Below are positions 1 to 7,395 of a stretch of 64,000 bases of DNA, in pieces (positions within the stretch are counted from its first letter, which is position 1; each line of letters starts with the position of its first letter). Origin of the DNA: Tectiglobus sp965223355 (lineage in GTDB: Bacteria > Pseudomonadota > Alphaproteobacteria > Rhizobiales > Hyphomicrobiaceae); contig CBDCWE010000003.1 in assembly GCA_965223355.1 (NCBI GenBank), forward strand, positions 4,898,001-4,962,000, in the 5' to 3' direction. A program made the translations under genes and the position numbers. The notes under the pieces were generated by a model. It was given only the letters and a program-made list of their open reading frames with translations, made no database searches and was not told the DNA's origin.

Positions 1-480
1 TATTCCCTGGTCCGACGGCTGATCGACGACAGCGGCCTTGCCTGGGACAGTGCGGCCCCATTCGACCGCCAGACGTCGCTGGCACAGGCGCTGCTGACGC
101 CAACCCGGATCTACGTCAAACCGCTGCTTGCCGCGATGCGCGGTTCACCCGGCCTGCGGGCGCTCGCACATATCACGGGCGGCGGTCTGACGGACAACAT
201 TCCGCGGGTGCTGCCCGCGCACCTCGCCGTGATGATCGACCTCGCGGCTTGGTCGCCGGCCCCCGTGTTTGGCTGGCTCCAGCAGACAGCACGGATCGAT
301 GACCATGAAATGCTGCGCACATTCAACTGCGGCATCGGCATGATCGTCATTGCGCAACCGGCGGCCCACGACGACATCTTACAATTGCTCGCCGAGCAAG
401 GCGAAACCGGGATTGTGATCGGGCGTGTTGAAGAGCGCGGCGGCGCGGCGCCGGTCAGGTTCAGCGGGCGGCTGACATGA
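1..480 (+). CDS. purM: Phosphoribosylformylglycinamidine cyclo-ligase, C-terminal part
   Basis: This is the last 159 codons of PurM (AIR synthetase), which closes the imidazole ring in step five of cytoplasmic purine synthesis. The gene enters from the left edge of the window in frame 1, so its start is not visible. The family C-terminal signature is present: HITGGGLTDNIPRVLP, then the TFNCGIGM-type segment (here RTFNCGIGMIV), ending with a glycine/arginine-rich tail. Its stop overlaps the purN start as ATGA, so the two are translationally coupled, the usual purMN arrangement. Identification is firm; only the N-terminal two-thirds is missing. Confidence 0.96.
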   Translation, partial: YSLVRRLIDDSGLAWDSAAPFDRQTSLAQALLTPTRIYVKPLLAAMRGSPGLRALAHITGGGLTDNIPRVLPAHLAVMIDLAAWSPAPVFGWLQQTARIDDHEMLRTFNCGIGMIVIAQPAAHDDILQLLAEQGETGIVIGRVEERGGAAPVRFSGRLT

Positions 481-1163
481 GCACGTCGCTGTCGGGCCGC
501 GAGCCAGCCAAGAAACGCGTCGCCATCCTGATCTCAGGACGCGGCACCAACATGATGGCGCTTGTCGCAGCGGCGCGGGCCGACCACTATCCGGCCCGGA
601 TCGTTGCCGTGATCTCGAACCGACCGCAGGCAGCAGGCGTTGCCTGGGCCGAGAGCCAGGCCATTCCGACCTCGGTGATCGATCACACCACCTATGAAAC
701 ACGCGCCCAATTCGATGCAGACGTGCACAAGACGCTGCTCGCCAGCGGCGCCGAACTCGTTGTTCTGGCCGGATACATGCGGATCATGACCGCTGAGTTC
801 GTGCGCAACTGGGAAGGCCGGATGATCAACATCCATCCGTCCCTGCTGCCGTTGTTCACCGGCCTTCATACACACGCCAAGGCGATCGAGGCCGGCATGA
901 AGATCGCCGGTTGCACGGTGCATTACGTCATCCCGGAGCTGGATGCCGGCCCGATTATCGCCCAGGCCGCGGTGCCGGTGCTGCCGGATGACACGCCCGA
1001 CAGTCTGGCGGCGCGGATACTCAAGGTTGAACACCAGCTCTACCCCGAAGCCCTGGCCCTGGTGGCCGGCGGCGATGCCCGGCTGGTCGATGGCAGGGTT
1101 GCGCTGACCGCACACCAAGACGAAACGCAAACGCTTATTTCGCTTGCGATTTCAAGCGATTAA
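477..1163 (+). CDS. purN: Phosphoribosylglycinamide formyltransferase
   Basis: PurN transfers a formyl group from 10-formyl-tetrahydrofolate to GAR, the third step of purine synthesis. The 228-residue protein is close to the usual length of about 210. Visible motifs are the N-terminal ISGRGTNM phosphate-binding loop and the catalytic NIHPSLLPLFTG segment with its histidine, followed by DAGPIIAQ carrying the catalytic aspartate. The ATG overlaps the purM stop by four bases. After the gene the sequence becomes AT-richer and no further purine gene follows. Confidence 0.97.
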   Translation: MSTSLSGREPAKKRVAILISGRGTNMMALVAAARADHYPARIVAVISNRPQAAGVAWAESQAIPTSVIDHTTYETRAQFDADVHKTLLASGAELVVLAGYMRIMTAEFVRNWEGRMINIHPSLLPLFTGLHTHAKAIEAGMKIAGCTVHYVIPELDAGPIIAQAAVPVLPDDTPDSLAARILKVEHQLYPEALALVAGGDARLVDGRVALTAHQDETQTLISLAISSD

Positions 1164-1677
1164 GCAAACCGTTAACCAAGCTTCCGCGCGATCTCGTTTC
1201 ACGCGATAAATTGTAGCGATTTCAATTCACTATCTGGACTCATTTCGCAAACAGGCGATATTGCGTGCAATGGCATACGGGCTTTGGCGCGTGCGACATT
1301 TCTATCGCGGTCGCGAGTCCGTTCAGGACATTATCGAGTTGCAATTGACTTGGTCGATCCCAGATCAGCATAAGCTATCGAATCAGTGCGCTTAGTAACG
1401 AGCGAAACGATTGCCAGTTACCGGATCCGATGGAACGCCGGCGATATCCGCCGGCCAACCTAGATCATCGTGCTTTAAGTTGGAACCAACCGCTATTGCG
1501 GTTCCAACTTAAAGCACAAAGATGATCGCCACTTGAGAGGCGAGCAACTTTCTGCCTTTATTCGGGATCGTTCCGATTCCGAATAAAGGCAGGTTGCTCT
1601 AGTGCAGCGGCCCGATCGACAAGCCGGCGATCCTTCCGCAAGTTCAGCGCCAGCACCGCGAAGCGAGCACCAAAACC
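1164..1677. other. Intergenic region between purN and the P450 gene
   Basis: These 514 bases carry no supported gene. The first 290 bases are relatively AT-rich and could hold the P450 promoter, but I cannot pick out convincing -35/-10 boxes. The right half is occupied by a two-hairpin CTAG-bounded repeat (1460-1602). Between that repeat and the P450 start there are only about 75 bases. Confidence 0.6.
1460..1602. repeat. CTAG-bounded two-hairpin repeat, copy A
   Basis: The element is 143 bp and begins and ends with CTAG. One half is an inverted repeat built on GTGCTTTAAGTTGGAACC around a short loop. The other half is an inverted repeat built on CTGCCTTTATTCGG around GATCGTTCCGAT. Near-identical copies lie at 7160-7294, 28243-28378 and 60378-60516, a single-hairpin remnant at 38346-38399 and a decayed copy at 48566-48704. 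The architecture resembles the RIME class of rhizobial intergenic mosaic elements, but I cannot confirm identity by eye. Confidence 0.88.
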
Positions 1678-3060
1678 ATGAGCACAGCAGCCGCCGCAGC
1701 CACACCGACATCGCCTCCGGCCCACACCCAGGGGCTCGGTGATGAATCCTCAATCTGGTTCAAATTAACACCACTGCTCAAGGGGCCTGAGAACCCGCTG
1801 ACCGTGCTGATGGACATGACCAAGCGCTACGGCAGTCCGTTGCGCTTCAACCTCGCCAACCAGCACATCGTGCTGCTGTCCGAGCCGGAACACTTCAAAC
1901 GTGTGCTGGTGTCCAATGCAGCCAACTACGAAAAGTATTTCGATGGCCTGAAACCGATTTTCGGCAAGTCGATGATCACCCACGACGGCGCGCTGTGGCA
2001 GAAAATCCGCATGCCGCAGCAGCCGGCGTTTCATCCGGACATGTTTGTCGACTACGTCCCCTATTTCGTCGAGGCGATCAACCAGAAGATGGCCAACTGG
2101 GCGGAGATGGCCAGGACCGGCGAAGAGTTCGAGATGGTCGAGCAGACCTGGACACTGGCCGCCGACATGATCTGCAAGGCGTTGTTCGACCGCGACATGC
2201 CGTTCAACCCGCACTTTGTTTTCAAGTGCGTCAAGACCTACACCGACGTCATGAACCACAAGTCGATCCGGCTCAAGAAGGTGGCCGGCGAGACGTTTGA
2301 TCTGACGGAGGAGAATGCAGCCAAGGCGATGGAGACCTGGGCGGGCGTGCCTGATCTCGTCATGGCATCGAACCCGCGCGAGCATCGCGAGAAAACGCTT
2401 TTGAAGATGATCGAGGCGGCCGTCGCCGACCCCGACGTGCCGGAGTTTGACCATCAACAGGCGGTCGATGAATTCAAGCAGTATCTTTGGGCCGGCACCG
2501 AGACGACAGCGCTGACGCTGGCCTGGGCGATGTATCTGACATCGATCCATCCGGATGCGGCCGACCGCATCCGCCAGGAAGGCGAGGAGGTGCTCGGCGC
2601 GCGCGAGCCGACGGCGGCGGATTATTCACAGCTCGTCTATACGCGGGCGGTGATCCAGGAGACGATGCGGATCTATCCGCCGATCTGGGGTCTCATTCGG
2701 GTCGCGGCCGGCGCAGATGAGATCGACGGCAAAAAGATCGAGCCCGGCGACCGCGTCGTGATGTTTGCTTACGGGGCCCACCACGATGAGCGCTTCTGGG
2801 AGGCACCGGAAGAGTTCCGCCCCGAACGCTGGATGGGCGAGACCAAGAAAAAGCAGCAGAAGTATACCTACCTGCCGTTCGGCGGCGGCCGGCGCTCGTG
2901 CATTGGCGGCGCGATGAGCCAGGTCGAGAACACGCTGGCGCTGTCGATCCTGCTGCGCCGCTTCCGCCCGCAATATACCGGCGTCAACCCGCCCGGCATC
3001 TCCGGCACCGTGACGCTGACACCGCGCCGCGGGCTGATGTTCAAGGTGCATGAGCGCTAA
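1678..3060 (+). CDS. Cytochrome P450
   Basis: A 460-residue haem-thiolate monooxygenase, expected to be soluble because no N-terminal anchor is visible. It has the I-helix oxygen-activation motif AGTETT, the K-helix ETMR (ExxR), and the haem loop FGGGRRSCIGG with the axial Cys at residue 408. The substrate cannot be deduced. The N-terminus is a flexible Ala/Pro/Thr stretch and there is no strong Shine-Dalgarno before the ATG, so the start is somewhat uncertain. No ferredoxin or reductase gene is adjacent, so redox partners must be encoded elsewhere. A multi-hairpin repeat follows the stop within about 10 bases and separates it from the convergent PanB-like gene. Confidence 0.93.
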   Translation: MSTAAAAATPTSPPAHTQGLGDESSIWFKLTPLLKGPENPLTVLMDMTKRYGSPLRFNLANQHIVLLSEPEHFKRVLVSNAANYEKYFDGLKPIFGKSMITHDGALWQKIRMPQQPAFHPDMFVDYVPYFVEAINQKMANWAEMARTGEEFEMVEQTWTLAADMICKALFDRDMPFNPHFVFKCVKTYTDVMNHKSIRLKKVAGETFDLTEENAAKAMETWAGVPDLVMASNPREHREKTLLKMIEAAVADPDVPEFDHQQAVDEFKQYLWAGTETTALTLAWAMYLTSIHPDAADRIRQEGEEVLGAREPTAADYSQLVYTRAVIQETMRIYPPIWGLIRVAAGADEIDGKKIEPGDRVVMFAYGAHHDERFWEAPEEFRPERWMGETKKKQQKYTYLPFGGGRRSCIGGAMSQVENTLALSILLRRFRPQYTGVNPPGISGTVTLTPRRGLMFKVHER

Positions 3061-3064
3061 GGTA

Positions 3065-3212
3065 ACCGCTAAACAAATTCGGGGTCCAGGGGATGGATCC
3101 CCTGGTCGGGGAGTTTGAGGGGCTGAAAGCCCCTCATCGATCGCCGCAAAGCGGCGATTGGTTCAGAGCGCCGCCCTTTGCAAGCCTGAGACTTGATCAG
3201 AAGTTTCCTATG
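3065..3212. repeat. Multi-hairpin intergenic repeat, copy R1
   Basis: This is a copy of the family seen best at 17281-17456. The ordered stem-loops are CCAGGGGAT/ATCCCCTGG, GAGGGGC/GCCCCTC and ATCGCCGC/GCGGCGAT, ending in CCCTTTGCAAGCCTGAGACTT. The TTAAGGGC hairpin is missing or shortened in this copy. It sits between two convergent genes and may act as a bidirectional terminator. Confidence 0.8.
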
Positions 3213-4110
3213 CGTCCTCGCCGACGTTGGCCAGAAACTCTTCGATAAGGTTGGCGGGCGCTTCGATGACGTGCTCCGGCGCCGGGAAGCGGTTGGCGCG
3301 CACGTCGTCGACGAACTCGCGAAAGCCCGCGACGCGTTCGCGCTGCATATCCTCTTTCATCCGATAGAGGCTGCGATACTGCTTCGAGTGGCGCGGGTAA
3401 GGCGGCGGGTTGTTGCCCAGGACGTCCTCGGCGAACAGGAACTGAATATCGCCGCCGCTGCCGGCGCCAATCGACGAGGTCATCAAGGTCGTGCGCTTCG
3501 AGATCTCGGCAAGAAGCTGTTCGGGGATCACTTCCACTTCAACGGCGTAGGCACCGGCCGCTTCGAGCGCCTTGATTTCGCGATAAACCCACAGCGCCTC
3601 GTCGATGGTTTTGCCGACCGCACGCAAACCGCCGGTCCAGGTCGACTTGCGCGGCACGAGGCCGGCGTGGCCTTGAATTGGAATGCCGGCTTCGGCCGCC
3701 GCGCGCACAAATTTCGGGCTCCATTGGCACATGATCGCGTCGGCGCCAAGCTTCATCGCATCAAAGCCAAGCCGCACGGCCTCGGCCTCGCTGGCGGCGG
3801 CGACCAGCGGTACGGAGAACGCCATGAACGTGTTGGGCGCAGCCTTGCGAATGGCCGCCGCCGGTTCGGGTTGGGCCGGGTCGAAACGCACCTTCATCGT
3901 ATCGATCCCGGCTTCTTCGGCAGCCGCGGCCTCTTCCGGCGAAAACGGCAGGGTTTCAACCAGTACGCGCTTGCCCTTCTGCTCGCGCAAGCCTTTGACG
4001 GTGTAGTTGCGCGTGCCGTACGCGCCGCCCAATGTCATGATCCGGGTCAGGCCGCGCTGCATCGCATCCCGCGGCGGAATTCCGCCATCCCCTGTTGCAT
4101 GGCTCGCCAT
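3208..4110 (-). CDS. PanB-like (ketopantoate hydroxymethyltransferase fold) enzyme
   Basis: A 300-residue protein preceded by a clear AGGAGG ribosome site. It aligns by eye with 3-methyl-2-oxobutanoate hydroxymethyltransferase: the PIQGHAGLVP segment matches PanB's PVMGHxGLxP, VEVEVIPEQL matches the catalytic-glutamate segment LECVP, and IGAGSGGDIQFLFAEDVLG matches IGAGxxxDGQxLVxxDxLG. The segments that carry the magnesium ligands in PanB (VGDS, ADMPFGSY, KLEGG) read VRFDP, AFSVPLVAA and KLGADA here, so at least two of three ligands appear replaced. It is probably a diverged paralogue with another substrate rather than the pantothenate enzyme. No panC is nearby. Confidence 0.75.
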   Translation of the reverse strand: MASHATGDGGIPPRDAMQRGLTRIMTLGGAYGTRNYTVKGLREQKGKRVLVETLPFSPEEAAAAEEAGIDTMKVRFDPAQPEPAAAIRKAAPNTFMAFSVPLVAAASEAEAVRLGFDAMKLGADAIMCQWSPKFVRAAAEAGIPIQGHAGLVPRKSTWTGGLRAVGKTIDEALWVYREIKALEAAGAYAVEVEVIPEQLLAEISKRTTLMTSSIGAGSGGDIQFLFAEDVLGNNPPPYPRHSKQYRSLYRMKEDMQRERVAGFREFVDDVRANRFPAPEHVIEAPANLIEEFLANVGEDA

Positions 4111-4199
4111 CTGCGTGTTCCTCCTGTGTAGTTGTCAATCAATACGATCGAGATCGATGCGCGCGGTCGCGCTCGCGGCGGCAATGGCATTTCGCACAT

Positions 4200-4484
4200 C
4201 TAACCCGAGGGTTTGTCATCGAAACCGGTGATGCCGAAGTGCTTGCGGATGACACAGTAAATCGAGCAATCGTGGCTGGCGCGTCCCCACGGGGCGATAA
4301 TCGCCACGCTCAACGCACCTCCGACAACAATGATGAACAGGAAGAACAAGGTGGCAGCCCAAATTGTCTTGAGCGCGTCCTTCCACAACGGCTCTCCAAA
4401 CGTCGTGACCTTGTTGAGACCGCCGGCCGACGCCGCATTCGCCGCTGAAGGATCTCGCTGATCAGGGTTGTTTTCGTCGGTCAT
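4200..4484 (-). CDS. Small single-pass membrane protein of unknown function
   Basis: A 94-residue protein starting MTDENNPD, chosen over an upstream start 29 codons earlier because the longer N-terminus is Arg-rich and unlike a natural leader. The first 40 residues are polar. One strongly hydrophobic segment (ATLFFLFIIVVGGALSVAII) spans the membrane, followed by a Cys-containing tail (HDCSIYCVIRKHFG). It is codirectional with the PanB-like gene 90 bases downstream. I do not recognise the family. Confidence 0.6.
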   Translation of the reverse strand: MTDENNPDQRDPSAANAASAGGLNKVTTFGEPLWKDALKTIWAATLFFLFIIVVGGALSVAIIAPWGRASHDCSIYCVIRKHFGITGFDDKPSG

Positions 4485-4857
4485 GGACGTGTCGCTCGCT
4501 GGTTGACCGCGCTCTCGTTCACAGAATAGACGCCAACGCAGAACCCGTCGATCGCTGTTTGTGACGGCCACAAACTATGCGAACCGCGCCCAGTTCCGTG
4601 CTGCTGCGCCAATTCCAACTGCCGCTATCACCCTTCGCCTACCTTCGCCTTGGCCCTGATTGGTGCACTCATTAACGCTTGTTTCACCTGTCCGGTGCAC
4701 AATAATGGCGCGCAAAGACCCCTAGCGCAGTCCACTTCGAGCCCTCCTTTCGGCTCGATTTGAGTGAAGCCGTTCGCAACGTTCTCAACGCGTAGTTCGG
4801 CCCAATTCTAATACGGTTCGTACGCGTGACGTGGCCTGCAATCTAGGTGGTTGATCA
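4485..4857. other. Divergent intergenic region upstream of the TolC-like gene
   Basis: A 373-base gap between divergently transcribed genes, so it should contain promoters for both. No RNA gene or strong hairpin was seen. Codon-like statistics are absent in all frames. Confidence 0.5.
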
Positions 4858-6318
4858 GTGATAGAGCTAAAGCGTTGTCTACAACGTCGGGGTTTGGCGT
4901 GGGCGTGCATCACGGCTGTTGCGATGGCCGGCTGCGCATCACGAGCGCCGACGCCATGGAAGACCAGCCTGGCGCTGCCAGCGCCGGCCTCAAACATCTC
5001 AAACGTCTCAAACATCTCAAGCAAGGATATGGGGTGGCAGACACAGCCGCCCGTTAGCGCCGCACCGTCGTCCAATTGGCCGCCGGCGACAGTCGCGTCC
5101 TGGCAAGGCGATCCGGGTCGCAGTCTATTGGACAGCGGCATCCAGGAAAGCAATGCCGTCAAGTCAGCCGAGGCCAACGTCAAGGCCGGCCGCCACACGG
5201 TCGAGCAAGCCTACTCGCGGTTCCTGCCGCGCGCCACAGTGGGCGCCGACTGGCAACGCGTGTCGTCATCGGAAATCGGAAATTCAATCCGTTCGGAGGA
5301 ACGAACGCGGGATCGCGAACTCAGTGTCGATCTCACCATCCCGGTGTTTGCCAGCGGCGAAAACTATTACACGGTCAAACAGGCGCGCAGTGAACGCCTC
5401 GCCCGCGATTTCGATCTCGACGGTACCGTGCAGAATGTCGAGCTCAACGTCATTGACGCAGCCCTTTCCATTGTCCGGGACCGCAGGGTCGTCGCGCTGC
5501 AGAAATCAGCGATCGCCAGGCTGCGCAAATTGGAACGGACAATCAAGGCACAATACAAAGGTGGCGTCGCAGCGCGCGGTGACATCGCTTTCATTCGCAG
5601 CCGCATTCTGTCGGACAAGGCCAACCTGGAGACCTTCAAGGCGCGGCTGCTGGCAGAAAAAGTTCGCTACGAGAAATTGACGGGCCGCAACGGCGATGGC
5701 CGCATCCCGCTGCCCAAAACGGCCTGCAATGTACCGGCGAGCCTGGAGGAAACGTATGCCGCCGCGCTGGCGGTCGACCCCAGTCTGCGAGCCGCACGGG
5801 AACGGGCAAAGGGTGCGAAGTACAATGTTCGCGCAACGGTTGGTCAGTATGGCCCGAAGGTAAACTTGGTCGGGCGCTTCAGCAAGGAGGTGACGTGGGA
5901 GCCAAGCGATGTGAGGCAGCGCGAGATCGTCTACGGCCTCAATGTCCAGTTGCCCTTGAACCCTGCTTCCATTCCCGATGTCCGAGAAAAGCGCGCGCTC
6001 GCCGAGAAAACCAGATACGATGCGCTGGATACCGAAGTGGCAACGCGCATCGAAGTCGGGCGGATCTGGCACAACTATGTCGGCGCACGCCGGCGCAAAC
6101 AGGAAATTGGTTCCCAGATCGCGCAGTTGAGGGAAGCCGTTCGCGGATTTCAGAAGCAATTCGATGCCGGCTTCGTCAGTGTCAGCGACCTTGCAAATGC
6201 CGAACGCGACAAGATCGCCGCCGAGATCAATCTGGCGACCGTCAAATATGAGTTCGCAATTGCCAGGCTGCGGCTCCTGTCATTGGCCAATGGCGGACTA
6301 TCGGCGTGCACGGATTAG
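4858..6318 (+). CDS. TolC-family outer membrane efflux lipoprotein (type I secretion)
   Basis: A 486-residue outer-membrane channel of the TolC/OEP fold. The N-terminus has a hydrophobic leader ending in a lipobox (VAMAGC), so it is probably a lipoprotein. Residues about 45-60 hold a small 9-bp DNA repeat encoding SNISNVSNISS. The rest shows the long alpha-helical pattern of OEP domains, for example SVDLTIPVFASGENYYTVKQARSE and the C-terminal helix FDAGFVSVSDLANAERDKIAAEINL. The start is a GTG and is not certain. The TAG stop is formed at the junction with an IS element (TA target duplication plus the first G of the IS). It is the only outer-membrane exporter gene here and lies beside the giant repeat protein, while the matching adaptor and ABC exporter are at 38.4-41.7 kb. 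Confidence 0.88.
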   Translation: MIELKRCLQRRGLAWACITAVAMAGCASRAPTPWKTSLALPAPASNISNVSNISSKDMGWQTQPPVSAAPSSNWPPATVASWQGDPGRSLLDSGIQESNAVKSAEANVKAGRHTVEQAYSRFLPRATVGADWQRVSSSEIGNSIRSEERTRDRELSVDLTIPVFASGENYYTVKQARSERLARDFDLDGTVQNVELNVIDAALSIVRDRRVVALQKSAIARLRKLERTIKAQYKGGVAARGDIAFIRSRILSDKANLETFKARLLAEKVRYEKLTGRNGDGRIPLPKTACNVPASLEETYAAALAVDPSLRAARERAKGAKYNVRATVGQYGPKVNLVGRFSKEVTWEPSDVRQREIVYGLNVQLPLNPASIPDVREKRALAEKTRYDALDTEVATRIEVGRIWHNYVGARRRKQEIGSQIAQLREAVRGFQKQFDAGFVSVSDLANAERDKIAAEINLATVKYEFAIARLRLLSLANGGLSACTD

Positions 6319-7159
6319 GGCCTGTTGAGTATCAGGCGCCATTGATGATTGCCGCCGCGGCGTAGATCATCGCGCTGAAGCTGGCGTCAGTTTTGTCGCT
6401 GCGCATGGCGATGCGCTTGAACTCTTTGAGTTTGCAGAAGAAATTCTCGATGAGATGACGCCACTTATAGATTTCGGCGTCAATCTCCAGCGGCGCAACG
6501 CGATGCGGCATTTGCGAAATGACGGCCTTGGCGCCGCGTTCGTTCAGCTCTTCGATGATCCAGTTCACATCGAACGCCTTATCGCCGAGCAAGGCATCGA
6601 ACGCGACATCCTCAATGAGCGGCGCAACGCCAACCGTGTCGTGGCGATGGCCGGGCAGAAGTTCGAACCGCACGAGATTGCCGAGCGCGTCCGTGAGCGC
6701 CAGGATTTTGGTCGTCAGCCCGCCTCTCGACTTGCCGATAGCCTGGCTCCCGGTCCCCCTTTTGCGCCCTGTCCGTGGCGGTGGACCTTGACGATTGTTC
6801 CGTCGACCATCGCATATTCGATATCAGGATCGCCGGATAAAGCACCGAAAACGCGTTCAAAAACACCGAGCTTCACCCACTCTCGAAAGCGCTTGTAGAC
6901 GCTGTTCCATTTGCCGAACTCTTCCGGTAGGTCGCGCCACGGACTGCCGGTCCGCACGATCCACAGGACGGCTTCCATGAACGTGCGGTTGTCGCTGCCC
7001 GTGCGGCCGGGGTCGGTTGGCTTGCCGAGGCAGTGCGGCGCCATCTTCTTCCACATACCGTCAGTGATCACACGCCGTGCAGCCATTCAAGCCTCCCTCC
7101 AAAAGGAAGCTTGAATCAGAAAACAACTGATTCGTGAATCGCTGATACTCAACAGGCCC
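6318..7159 (-). mobile_element. IS5-family (IS427-like) insertion sequence, 842 bp
   Basis: The element is bounded by 18-bp inverted repeats (5' GGGCCTGTTGAGTATCAG at both ends) and flanked by a 2-bp TA duplication (6316-6317 and 7160-7161). It encodes a transposase in two overlapping frames on the minus strand. The size, TA target and two-frame organisation fit the IS427 group of IS5. It inserted exactly at the TA of the end of repeat copy B, which abutted the tolC-like stop codon, and the insertion regenerated a TAG stop. Confidence 0.92.
6332..7086 (-). CDS. IS5-family transposase, two overlapping frames
   Basis: Frame A (6715-7086, 123 residues) starts MAARRVITDGMWKKM and carries the first DDE aspartate in AMVDGTIVKVH. 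Frame B runs to 6332 and carries the second aspartate (LLGDKAFDVNW) and the glutamate (RHLIENFFCKLKEFKRIAMR). The two frames join at a run read AAA-AGG-GGG (A AAA GGG GG on the coding strand, about 6757-6765), where a -1 slip links GAKGG of A to GTGSQAIGKSRGGL of B. All three catalytic residues are present, so the element may be active by programmed frameshifting rather than broken. Confidence 0.88.
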
Positions 7160-7294
7160 TAGAGCAACCTGCCTTTATTCGGAATCGGAACGATCCCGAA
7201 TAAAGGCAGAAAGTTGCTTGCCTCTAAAGTGGCGATCATCGTGCTTTAAGTTGGAACCGCAATAGCGGTTCCAACTTAAAGCACGATGATCTAG
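7160..7294. repeat. CTAG-bounded two-hairpin repeat, copy B
   Basis: A full copy in the opposite orientation to copy A, running from TAGAGCAACCTGCC to GATGATCTAG. Its outer CTAG at the left is now split by the IS element. Before the insertion its first bases, TAG, would have been the stop codon of the TolC-like gene. Confidence 0.88.
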
Positions 7295-7395
7295 CCCGCA
7301 TAAAACTTGACCCGCTTCGTGGGTCTTGGCGGCTCACTCCGGTAGGCGCGAGGTGCCGCGCGATACGGTGATCGGGCCAGAGATCCGAGCACCGA

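Noticed and set aside
3193..4131. A 312-codon plus-strand frame opposite the PanB-like gene
   Set aside because: No recognisable motif; the minus strand encodes a coherent PanB-fold protein with a good ribosome site.
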